NCBI GenBank assembly: GCA_016930895.1
Contig: JAFGFV010000398.1
Coordinates: 1 to 5,486 of the forward strand
Length of the DNA stretch: 5,486 bases
From: Spirochaetales bacterium
GTDB taxonomy: Bacteria; Spirochaetota; Spirochaetia; SZUA-6; DRHE01
Direction: 5' to 3'
The translations under genes and the position numbers were made by a program. Of this stretch, positions 1 through 5,107 are shown in pieces; positions within the stretch are counted from its first letter, which is position 1, and each line of letters starts with the position of its first letter. The notes below the pieces were generated by a model. It saw nothing but the letters and a program-made list of their open reading frames with translations. It was not told where the DNA came from and ran no database searches.

Positions 1-428
1 CCGAGCAGGGCCGCGGCGCTGCGCTGCAGCTCTTCGAGGGTCTTGGCCAGACCGTACCCGGAGGGATCGGCCCGATGGGGATCGTCCAGGACCAGCTCCC
101 GGACAAAACGAGGGTTCACCCGGTCACGCCGCGGCCAGAGAAAGGAGAAGAGGCTCCCCAGGTACTGCCGCGCCCCGGTGACCGCGAAGCCCTCCGCATA
201 CGCGTAGCTGTCGATGCGCAGGCGAAGACCGTAGCGGGGACGCCGGAAGCGCCTCTCCCAGCCACCCCGCTCCTGCCGCCGCTCCGCGTCCCGGTCTTCC
301 CGCGATCCCGTGCCCTCGACGGGCCCCGCCGCGCGGTCCTCTCCCACCCGGATCTCGCTCGCCGCCCGGCTCAGATCGCGGTAGAGCTTGCGCCTCTCCT
401 GGTCCGACAACCCGTCGTATTTGCCCAT
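1..428 (-). CDS. Unrecognised protein, N-terminal 142 residues (runs off left edge)
   Basis: An open frame starts at the ATG at 428-426 and continues without a stop past position 1, so the C-terminus is missing. Codons have the strong G/C third-base bias of the neighbours, which supports real coding. The protein begins MGKYDGLSDQERRKLYRDLS. It is then highly charged and Arg/Glu-rich (about residues 27-63), followed by a more ordered stretch (about 65-142) with several Tyr, Phe and Trp residues, including RYGLRLRIDSY and YLGSLFSFLWP. I see no signal peptide or clear membrane helix, so it is probably cytoplasmic. No SD is evident before this ATG. The frame stays open some way upstream, so an earlier start cannot be excluded. 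I do not recognise the family and assign no function. It lies 86 bp downstream of the SYLF gene on the same strand. Confidence 0.72.
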   Translation of the reverse strand, partial: MGKYDGLSDQERRKLYRDLSRAASEIRVGEDRAAGPVEGTGSREDRDAERRQERGGWERRFRRPRYGLRLRIDSYAYAEGFAVTGARQYLGSLFSFLWPRRDRVNPRFVRELVLDDPHRADPSGYGLAKTLEELQRSAAALL

Positions 429-439
429 GGCGCTGTAAA

Positions 440-445
440 AGTATA
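440..445 (-). promoter_or_regulatory. Candidate -10 box for the left-edge gene
   Basis: TATACT on the minus strand differs from the sigma70 -10 consensus at one base. It lies 11 nt before the ATG at 428, so a transcript from it would be almost leaderless. No good -35 is found 16-18 nt upstream. This is a weak call that rests on one hexamer. Confidence 0.25.
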
Positions 446-447
446 CC

Positions 448-469
448 GCGGAAGCGGGCGCTTTTCCGC
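448..469 (-). terminator. Weak hairpin after the SYLF gene
   Basis: On the minus strand GCGG pairs with CCGC and, past a two-A bulge, AAGC pairs with GCTT around the loop GCCC. The hairpin lies 46 nt after the SYLF stop. The run TTTT follows only after an eight-base GC-containing gap, so it is not a classic intrinsic terminator. It could separate the SYLF transcript from the left-edge gene or simply reflect GC-rich composition. Confidence 0.25.
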
Positions 470-514
470 TCCACAGCGCCGGCGCCGGGCGACGGTGCCG
501 CGCGGCGGCCGGTG

Positions 515-1234
515 TCAGAGCTTGGTCTTGCCCGGCGGCAGCGACCGCGTGTATTCCTCCAGGACCCTGCGGAGCTCCCGGGCCGTAGGGGGCAGCTGCA
601 CACTGCCGTCGCGGATCTCCGTCGGGCTGACGTACTGCCTGCCGTAGTAGGCCGCGTTGGCCTCGTCGTCGATCTGCAGCACGGCCCCGTCGAGGCTCAG
701 CCCTGCGAAGAATCCCTTGCTCCGCGAATAGGAGAAGATCTCCGCCCGCAGCTCCACGTCCGTGCTGGCCCGGGCCCGGCGCCCCACCGGCCCGGCCGCG
801 GCCGCGGCGTCCACCCCGATCGTGAACTTGCCCCGCAGCAAACCCTCCACGCTCTCGGGGGTCTTGAACACCAGCACCACGTCCGAGGATTGGGCCCCGA
901 TCTGCCAGCCGATGCTGCCGCCGGAAAGCCGGACGAACAGGGGATTGCCCCAGCCCTGCTCCTGGTCCCTCAGGACCACTACCCCCTCGCCGTACTCCCC
1001 TCCCACCACGATCCCGATCTTGAGGACTCGGGGGATGATGGCGATCCCGTGGGCGTCCCGCAACAGGAACTCCGGGACCGTCTTCTCCGGGATGGCCGTG
1101 ATCTCCTGAAACACCACCCGGGCCTCGTCCACCTGAAGGGCTTCCCGCTCCTGGGCGCTCAGCGACCCCCCGGAGACCAGCGCCAGCAGCACCGCCGCGA
1201 GCACCGCGCCGCCGCCCTTGCCTCCCCGAATCAT
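515..1234 (-). CDS. Secreted SYLF-domain (Ysc84/Las17-binding-like) lipid-binding protein
   Basis: The 239-residue protein starts with a typical signal peptide: basic MIRGGK, then a hydrophobic stretch to about residue 26, with likely cleavage near SLSA-Q. It is therefore probably exported to the periplasm. The rest is a SYLF domain (about residues 30-200). Its hallmarks are GIAIIPRVLKIG (63-74), an expected GGEYGEG turn, GWQIGAQSSDVVLVF (109-123), GPVGR (148-152), and SYSRSKGFFAGLSLDG (168-183) followed by a YYG at 196-198. SYLF domains are known to bind phosphoinositides and actin in eukaryotes. The bacterial versions are mostly uncharacterised envelope proteins, so the membrane-associated role here is inferred. 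The ATG at 1234-1232 overlaps the hsp20 stop (ATGA, four bases), which suggests one operon and translational coupling. A longer frame upstream is open but lies inside hsp20, so I reject that start. Confidence 0.93.
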   Translation of the reverse strand: MIRGGKGGGAVLAAVLLALVSGGSLSAQEREALQVDEARVVFQEITAIPEKTVPEFLLRDAHGIAIIPRVLKIGIVVGGEYGEGVVVLRDQEQGWGNPLFVRLSGGSIGWQIGAQSSDVVLVFKTPESVEGLLRGKFTIGVDAAAAAGPVGRRARASTDVELRAEIFSYSRSKGFFAGLSLDGAVLQIDDEANAAYYGRQYVSPTEIRDGSVQLPPTARELRRVLEEYTRSLPPGKTKL

Positions 1235-1776
1235 GACGCATCCCCCTCGCCCACGATCCGCACCCGAATCGCTTCCTGCTCGCCGCCGTCCTGCCGGGCC
1301 GGCACCACCACCTTGAGGAGCCCGTTGTGAAAGCGCGCCGTGGTCTTGTCCCGGTCGAACCTGTCCTCGGGAACGTAGTAGCGCTGCTCTTCCACCCCCT
1401 TGAGCTTGAGTCGGCGCTTGAAGTACTGGACCCCCTCCTCGTTCGCCCCGTCCTCCGGGACCCGGGCGGAGAACACCAGGTAGTCCCCCTTGAACTGCAG
1501 GTCCACGTCCTTCTCCTCGAACCCGGCCAGGGCGATCTCGAAGACCAGGCTCTTGTCCTGGGCAAGGAAGATGTTCATCGGGGGGTACGAGTAGTGGGGA
1601 TAGAAATCCGCGCGGGCGTGCCAGCGGAACTTGTCCCGGAAATGATCCCGCATCTCCTCGGCGCTGGGACCGCACTCAGCCATCCGCTCGCCGAAGGTCT
1701 CGCCGAACTCCTGGGCGACCTTGAACGCCTCGTCCATGATCTTGCCCAGGTCGAAGCTGAAACTCTTCTCCGCCAT
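1231..1776 (-). CDS. Small heat-shock protein (Hsp20/alpha-crystallin family)
   Basis: This is a 181-residue ATP-independent holdase chaperone that binds unfolding proteins in the cytoplasm until Hsp70-type systems refold them. The N-terminal arm (1-65) is unusually rich in Phe, Met and charged residues (FSFDLGKIMDEAF, FRDKFRWHARADFYPHY). The alpha-crystallin domain spans about 66-160, with LVFEIALAGFEEKDVDLQF (77-95), RRLKLKG (121-127), YYVPED (133-138) and the signature AxxxNGLL at 147-154, followed by KVVVP. The short tail carries IRVRI (170-174), matching the I-x-I/V oligomerisation motif. The start is fixed by GGAGGT (1788-1783) six bases before the ATG. An in-frame start at 1908 lacks this and would add a non-homologous, promoter-region stretch. 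It is first in an apparent operon with the SYLF gene. The leader carries a possible RNA thermometer, described separately. Confidence 0.95.
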   Translation of the reverse strand: MAEKSFSFDLGKIMDEAFKVAQEFGETFGERMAECGPSAEEMRDHFRDKFRWHARADFYPHYSYPPMNIFLAQDKSLVFEIALAGFEEKDVDLQFKGDYLVFSARVPEDGANEEGVQYFKRRLKLKGVEEQRYYVPEDRFDRDKTTARFHNGLLKVVVPARQDGGEQEAIRVRIVGEGDAS

Positions 1777-1777
1777 C

Positions 1778-1805
1778 ACAATACCTCCGAAAAGAAGCGT
1801 ATCGT
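1778..1805 (-). promoter_or_regulatory. Candidate ROSE-like RNA thermometer hairpin over the hsp20 Shine-Dalgarno
   Basis: On the minus-strand transcript, ACGAUAC (1805-1799) pairs with GUAUUGU (1784-1778): seven pairs, one of them G-U. After a single bulged G (1798), CUUC (1797-1794) pairs with GGAG (1788-1785): four pairs, one G-U. The loop is UUUUC. The whole SD (GGAGG, 1788-1784) is thus paired, and the AUG begins two bases beyond the stem. ROSE thermometers of rhizobial and other sHSP genes hide the SD with a U(U/C)GCU motif whose G is bulged. Here the equivalent is ACGCU facing AGGU, i.e. the first pair is A-U where ROSE has U-A. The pairing is seen directly; temperature control is inferred. 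There are weak A-U and G-U pairs around the SD, as expected for a structure that melts in the physiological range. Confidence 0.55.
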
Positions 1806-1806
1806 C

Positions 1807-1861
1807 GGCCCCTCGTACGAGGCGGCCGTGCCCCCCGGGCCCGCTGCCGGCGCCCCGGGGG
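1807..1861 (-). promoter_or_regulatory. Two upstream hairpins in the hsp20 leader
   Basis: The nearer hairpin (1827-1807 on the transcript) pairs GGCC with GGCC and CCUC with GAGG, with one bulged G and a GUAC loop. Its core CCTCGTACGAGG (1811-1822) is a perfect 12-bp palindrome in DNA and could alternatively be a protein operator. The farther one (1861-1832) pairs CCCCCGGG and C with GCCCGGGGG around an 11-nt loop, again with one unpaired G. Multi-hairpin leaders upstream of an SD-masking hairpin are typical of ROSE elements, where the upstream stems aid folding. GC-rich composition alone could also give such stems, so support is moderate. Confidence 0.4.
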
Positions 1862-1872
1862 TTCCTGGCTAC

Positions 1873-1902
1873 AAGATACTCAGATCTCACCGGGGCCGCC
1901 AA
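1873..1902 (-). promoter_or_regulatory. Candidate hsp20 promoter
   Basis: On the minus strand TTGGCG (1902-1897) and TATCTT (1878-1873) are separated by 18 bases, each matching four of six sigma70 consensus positions. The -35 is preceded by C, giving CTTG, the conserved part of RpoH (sigma32) -35 boxes. The -10 does not match the E. coli heat-shock consensus. Transcription would start near 1866, giving a leader of about 90 nt that contains all three hairpins. Confidence 0.3.
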
Positions 1903-1964
1903 GCGCAAAAAGGGCGGAGATCCGCGGCCTCGACACGCGCGCTTGACAGCGGGCTTGCGCGCCC

Positions 1965-1993
1965 TTGCCCCGCCTCCCCACCCGTGCTATGAC
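1965..1993 (+). promoter_or_regulatory. Candidate extended -10 promoter for the outer-membrane protein gene
   Basis: TTGCCC (1965-1970) and TATGAC (1988-1993) are 17 bases apart. The -10 is preceded by TGC (1985-1987), giving an extended -10 (TGnTATgAc). The start would fall near 2000, leaving a leader of about 53 nt. A perfect TTGACA at 1943-1948 lies a little further upstream but has no matching -10 at the right distance. Confidence 0.35.
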
Positions 1994-2052
1994 TGAAGCA
2001 AGAGGTTCCCCGGGCCTCACGGAAATCCGCACTCTGGGGAGGAATCACAGGC

Positions 2053-3114
2053 ATGAACAGGAACAAGACACGGACGATCGCGCTTCTGAGCGCGGCAGCG
2101 CTCCTGGGCGCCGTGACGGCGCTGGCGCCCCCCGTCGCTGCCGAAGGGGTGGAGCATTCCACCACCTTCTCGGTGGACGGGGCCTACTACCTGCCCGACC
2201 ACAAGGGCTACGGGCTGGAGGACGGCGGCTTTGCGCCGATCACCTATGCCATCCAGGAGCCCACCTACACGCCCCCCGCACCCGACGAGGGCCGGGACCT
2301 GGGCTCCACCTGGGGACCCGCGGAGATCCAGGCCAAGCTGCGCCACAGGATCAAGGTGCCGTTTCTGGCCGGGAGCGGCTCGCTGACCTCCGGCAACAAC
2401 GTGGCCTTCTCGGGGACCGCAGCCCTGACCCCGGTGTCCGCGCGCCTGGAGTTCGAGTCCGTGCTGACGCCGATCGCCTTTCTGAACGCGTACGCCGGGG
2501 GCATGATCGGCACCGGCTGGAACATCGGGCTGTTCGACGGCCTGGGCAAGATCGAAGAGGGCTCGGGAATCGCGGACCCCGGTTCTTTCGAGGGGGTCGT
2601 GGTCAAGCCCTGGATCGGCGGCACCTTCCAGTTCGACCTGGCCGCCCTGGTGCCCGGGGAGTGGACCCACGTGGTCACCGTGGCCAGCGGCGAGCTGCGC
2701 TACGCCTGGTTCTCCGGCGCCGCCCGGGGGGACGCCTGGATGTGGGAAGCGGACATCGGCGAGAACTTCAACGGCTGGAAGCTCCTCGGGAGTTTCTTCC
2801 TGGGCTACCAGATGCCCCTGGTGCTCGACACGGTCGGGGTGCTCCTGGAGACCGAGCAGCACCTCGGCTACGTGGCGGACCTGTCCCCGCTCGCAGAGTC
2901 GGGCTGGGGCTCGGATTTCGTGCTCCTCACGCTCAGCAGCGTGATGAATTTCGCCCTCTCGCAGCGCAGTTCCCTGGCGTTCCTCGTCCAGTTCCGCCGG
3001 GAGCGCCTCTACACCCCGGGCACGATCTTCAACGCCTACTACGCTACCCGGGAGTACGCCGGCACCTACTGGGACCTGTACCGGGTAGCCTTCTCCTACA
3101 GTCTCAAGCTGTAG
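2053..3114 (+). CDS. Probable outer-membrane beta-barrel protein of unknown function
   Basis: The 353-residue protein starts at the ATG at 2053 after GGAGGA (2038-2043) with nine-base spacing. A classical signal peptide (MNRNKTR, hydrophobic LLSAAALLGAVTALA, cleavage after VAA at residue 30) sends it across the inner membrane. The mature part is rich in alternating polar and hydrophobic stretches with many Gly, Tyr, Phe and Trp residues, as in transmembrane beta strands, and contains no hydrophobic helices. The last strand (VAFSYSLKL) alternates hydrophobic residues at -1, -3, -5, -7 and -9, like the beta-signal read by the BAM complex, though it ends in Leu rather than the usual Phe. Notable segments are SGNNVAFSGTAALTPVSARLEFESV (split around residues 113-137) and TPIAFLNAYAGGMIGTGWNIG (139-159). 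I do not recognise a named family or ligand. It is transcribed divergently from hsp20. Confidence 0.78.
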   Translation: MNRNKTRTIALLSAAALLGAVTALAPPVAAEGVEHSTTFSVDGAYYLPDHKGYGLEDGGFAPITYAIQEPTYTPPAPDEGRDLGSTWGPAEIQAKLRHRIKVPFLAGSGSLTSGNNVAFSGTAALTPVSARLEFESVLTPIAFLNAYAGGMIGTGWNIGLFDGLGKIEEGSGIADPGSFEGVVVKPWIGGTFQFDLAALVPGEWTHVVTVASGELRYAWFSGAARGDAWMWEADIGENFNGWKLLGSFFLGYQMPLVLDTVGVLLETEQHLGYVADLSPLAESGWGSDFVLLTLSSVMNFALSQRSSLAFLVQFRRERLYTPGTIFNAYYATREYAGTYWDLYRVAFSYSLKL

Positions 3115-3130
3115 ACCCGGCTGAGGCGCC

Positions 3131-3153
3131 GGCCGGGACCTGAAGGTCTCGCC
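3131..3153 (+). terminator. Hairpin after the outer-membrane protein gene
   Basis: CGGGACC (3134-3140) pairs with GGTCTCG (3145-3151) around the tetraloop TGAA, with one G-U pair. The stem extends by GG/CC past a bulged C. It starts 16 bases after the stop at 3114. No T-run follows, so it is at best a weak or Rho-assisted terminator or an mRNA-stabilising 3' hairpin. Confidence 0.35.
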
Positions 3154-3194
3154 GGGGGAACACCGGGGGCCCCTGATATTGCCGCGAGACGGGC

Positions 3195-3200
3195 TATACT
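3195..3200 (+). promoter_or_regulatory. Candidate -10 box for the CsgG-like gene
   Basis: TATACT differs at one base from the -10 consensus and lies 28 bases before the ATG at 3229. The best -35 options (CTGATA at 3173-3178, 16-base spacing) are poor. With the hairpin at 3131-3153 it suggests the CsgG-like gene has its own promoter rather than depending on the upstream gene. Confidence 0.35.
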
Positions 3201-3228
3201 CCAGGGAAAGCTCGGGGAGAGGAGAGCG

Positions 3229-4242
3229 ATGAAGCGTCTGTGTGTCACCTTGTGGCTGGCCCTGGCCGCTGCGGGAGCTGTCCAGGCCGACTACTTCACC
3301 GAAGCGGTGGCCCTGGGTCTCGCCGCGGAGCCCCTGGGGGTCGAGCGGCTGACCGTCGCCTCGGTGTCGATGCTGTCGGGGGAGGAGAACGAAGTCTGCC
3401 GGCTGTACCGGGAGCGCCTGACCGCGGACCTGCGCCAGCGCACCCGCTACGTGATCGTGGATCGGGAGGACCTGGACGCCCTGCTTGCGGAGATCGAGCT
3501 GTCCCAGAGCGAGCTGTCCTCCGAGGGCCTGCAACTGGAGGTGGGGCGCATGCTCGGGGCGCAGGCCCTCGTGATCCTGGTCATCGCCGAGCTCGCGGAA
3601 GGCACGGAGATGTTCGTGCGGGTGACGGAGGTCGAGACCGCCCGGATCCTCTACGCCCGAAGCTTTCGCGACTTCGCGCAGGAACCGGCACCCGCCGGTG
3701 GGGAGTACGATCCCCGCCAGGACCTGACCCGGGAGGACTACGCTCCGGACGAAGCCTCTCCCGCGGCGGCCGCCGCGGCCCCTTCAACCCCGGCGGCCCC
3801 CCCGAGTGTCCCGCCGGTCGTGCTCAGGCCGGACGACGCCCAGCGGTCCCAGCGGATAGGCTCCCCCTACCGGGCGAGCCTCGCCCAGGAGCGGCAGGAG
3901 CTGGAGATCAACAACCGCCTCTACCAGCTCAAGGATGAGAACCCGGAGCTGTACCGGGCCCTGACCGAGGCCCGCCGGGGCCTGCGGCGGATCGCCGGCG
4001 ACCGGGAGATGTTCCTGCTGTTCGTGTTCCACAGCCCCCGACTCTCGGAGCGCCTGCGCGAGCGCCATCCGGTCCTGGCCCGGCGCCTCGCGCCTCGCTT
4101 CCAGCGCCTGCGGAGCCAGAACCCCGGGAAGGACGCCTTCGTCCGAGGGTACCTGCGCCGCTACGGCCGCCTGGTTCTGGCGGACCGCCTGCTGGCCGAG
4201 CTCGTACGGCAGAGGTTCGATCGGTTCGTGCGGGAGCAGTAG
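3229..4242 (+). CDS. Periplasmic CsgG-like protein with Pro/Ala linker and helical C-terminal domain
   Basis: The 337-residue protein starts at an ATG preceded by the purine-rich GGAGAGGAG (3216-3224). It carries a signal peptide (MKRLC, hydrophobic to about residue 17, likely cleavage VQA-D at 20/21). Residues about 38-145 resemble the CsgG/LpoB-type domain: LTVASVSMLS, LTADLRQRTRYVIVDREDLDALLAE (65-89), a helix with SELSSEGLQLEVGRMLGAQALVI (94-116), and FVRVTEVETARILYA (129-143). CsgG forms an outer-membrane curli secretion channel and LpoB activates a penicillin-binding protein; both are lipoproteins. Here the only N-terminal Cys (residue 5) precedes the hydrophobic core, so there is no lipobox, and a pore role is doubtful. 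A Pro/Ala linker (about 177-198) leads to an Arg/Leu-rich helical domain (about 212-337) that I do not recognise. No curli genes are nearby. Confidence 0.85.
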   Translation: MKRLCVTLWLALAAAGAVQADYFTEAVALGLAAEPLGVERLTVASVSMLSGEENEVCRLYRERLTADLRQRTRYVIVDREDLDALLAEIELSQSELSSEGLQLEVGRMLGAQALVILVIAELAEGTEMFVRVTEVETARILYARSFRDFAQEPAPAGGEYDPRQDLTREDYAPDEASPAAAAAAPSTPAAPPSVPPVVLRPDDAQRSQRIGSPYRASLAQERQELEINNRLYQLKDENPELYRALTEARRGLRRIAGDREMFLLFVFHSPRLSERLRERHPVLARRLAPRFQRLRSQNPGKDAFVRGYLRRYGRLVLADRLLAELVRQRFDRFVREQ

Positions 4243-4266
4243 CCGCCCCCCTACAGGGGCAGGCGG
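4243..4266. terminator. GC hairpin between the convergent stops
   Basis: CCGCC (4243-4247) pairs with GGCGG (4262-4266), and CCCC (4248-4251) pairs with GGGG (4256-4259), around the loop TACA with a two-base CA bulge on one side. It begins directly after the CsgG-like stop and covers the stop and last codons of the UPF0280 gene. Located between convergent ends it could terminate both transcripts, but neither strand has a T-run next to it. Confidence 0.42.
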
Positions 4267-5093
4267 AATCCGCCCCGCGGCTCCAGGAACCCGTCGCCGT
4301 TGGCGCGGTCGTCGCCGTTGGCGCCGTCGTCGCCGCCGGCGCGGTCGCCGCTGGCAGGGTCGCGCTCCGGCCTGCGGAACTCCCCGGTAATCTTGTCCAG
4401 GAACTTGGGGTCCCGCACCCGGGTGAGCTCCGGGAAATCCCCCGCGAGCCCGACCCGCCGGTCCTTCACGATCAGCACGCCCTGAACCCCGGGGATCGCC
4501 CGCACCCGCTCCAGGGCAGCTTCTACGTCCTCCAGGCTCTTGACCAGGTTGCCTGCCAGCGTGGCGGCCGCATCCGCCAGGGCCGCGTCGGGCGCGACCA
4601 CCGTGGCCAGGTCGCACTCCCCGAGGCTGAGAGAGTGGCCGAGGTAGCTGGAAGAGGAGCACACCGACAGGGGCATCCGTTCGGGCGGCACGCGCAGGGC
4701 CAGCTTCCCGGACAGGGGATGGTCGCCGGCGAACAGGCCCACCACCACCGCCTCGGCCGAGGCCAGAAACAGGTCGCCCCCGTTCTCGACGATCGCCTCC
4801 TCCGCCCCCCCAGCCAGGGCCGCCATGGCGCAGGTCTGGGCCATGGCACCGGCCACGGCCGCCATCGGGCCTACCCCCGCCAGGGCCGCGGCCCGGGCCA
4901 TGGCGCGGGCAATCTCCGGGGCCTCGGGCAGGAGCTCCAAGGGCTCCAGGCTCGAGGCGAACTGCGGCTGCAGACGGATGTAGTCATCCAGCAGCTTGCG
5001 CTGCCGGACCAGCTCCCGGCGGATCAGGTCGCCGCGGGGAGAGCAGAAGCGCAGGGCAGCATCCTTGTAGGTGAAACGCTCGTAGGTGCGCAT
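4251..5093 (-). CDS. UPF0280 family protein (ApbE-superfamily-like)
   Basis: The 280-residue protein shows the UPF0280 (COG2122) hallmarks: LIRRELVRQRKLLDDYI (23-39), GVGPMAAVAGAMA (73-85), ENGGD (103-107), a Ser-rich SVCSSSSYLGHSLSLGECD (143-161) and ATVVAPDAALADAAATLAGN (163-182). The last resembles the ADA-x-AT segment of ApbE flavin transferases, to which the family is thought to be related in fold. Its reaction is not established. There is no signal peptide, so it should be cytoplasmic. After about residue 243 comes a low-complexity tail with a six-residue repeat, which I do not recall in the family. The ATG at 5093 lies 14 bases after the stop of the upstream URO-D gene, so the two are probably co-transcribed and the gene may be expressed by coupling. 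The SD before it (GGGGCGGCGG) is weak. Confidence 0.92.
   Translation of the reverse strand: MRTYERFTYKDAALRFCSPRGDLIRRELVRQRKLLDDYIRLQPQFASSLEPLELLPEAPEIARAMARAAALAGVGPMAAVAGAMAQTCAMAALAGGAEEAIVENGGDLFLASAEAVVVGLFAGDHPLSGKLALRVPPERMPLSVCSSSSYLGHSLSLGECDLATVVAPDAALADAAATLAGNLVKSLEDVEAALERVRAIPGVQGVLIVKDRRVGLAGDFPELTRVRDPKFLDKITGEFRRPERDPASGDRAGGDDGANGDDRANGDGFLEPRGGFRLPL
4293..4361 (-). repeat. 18-bp tandem repeat in the 3' end of the UPF0280 gene
   Basis: Three 18-bp units (4293-4310, 4311-4328, 4329-4346), based on GTCGCCGTTGGCGCGGTC on the plus strand, differ from one another at a few bases, followed by a degenerate 15-bp unit to 4361. In the protein this gives DRANGD, DGANGD and DRAGGD (residues 250-267), preceded by DPASG. 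The unit length is a multiple of three, so copy-number change would keep the reading frame. Confidence 0.85.
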
Positions 5094-5107
5094 CCGCCGC
5101 CCCGGCG

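Noticed and set aside
512..1330. Plus-strand open frame opposite the SYLF gene
   Set aside because: Antisense shadow without an SD or recognisable domain; the minus strand has a complete SYLF domain.
515..1675. N-terminal extension of the SYLF frame through hsp20
   Set aside because: The extension lies in an off-frame of the well-supported hsp20 gene. The signal peptide at 1234 and the ATGA overlap fix the start.
1811..1822. The palindrome CCTCGTACGAGG as a CIRCE (HrcA) operator
   Set aside because: CIRCE is a 9-base inverted repeat with a 9-base spacer starting TTAGCACTC; neither the sequence nor the spacing matches.
1943..1948. Perfect TTGACA as the -35 of the outer-membrane protein gene
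   Set aside because: No acceptable -10 lies 15-19 bases downstream (the region is C-rich), and TATGAC is 39 bases away.
1965..3143. Long open frame on the plus strand in another frame of the outer-membrane protein gene
   Set aside because: Arg/Gly/Pro-rich shadow typical of GC-rich DNA. The 2053-3114 frame has an SD, a signal peptide and beta-strand composition.
2017..3534. 505-codon open frame on the minus strand across two plus-strand genes and their intergenic gap
   Set aside because: Antisense shadow with low-complexity composition, spanning the gap and promoter region of real genes.
3229..4242. The CsgG-like gene as part of a curli secretion operon
   Set aside because: No csgA/B/E/F-like gene is adjacent and there is no lipobox.
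4293..4361. The D-rich repeat as RTX calcium-binding repeats
   Set aside because: The period is six residues rather than nine, the GGxGxDxUx pattern is absent, and the protein has no export signal.
3784..4662. Minus-strand open frame across the convergent gene ends
   Set aside because: Arg/Gly/Pro-rich shadow overlapping the CsgG-like gene and, in another frame, UPF0280.
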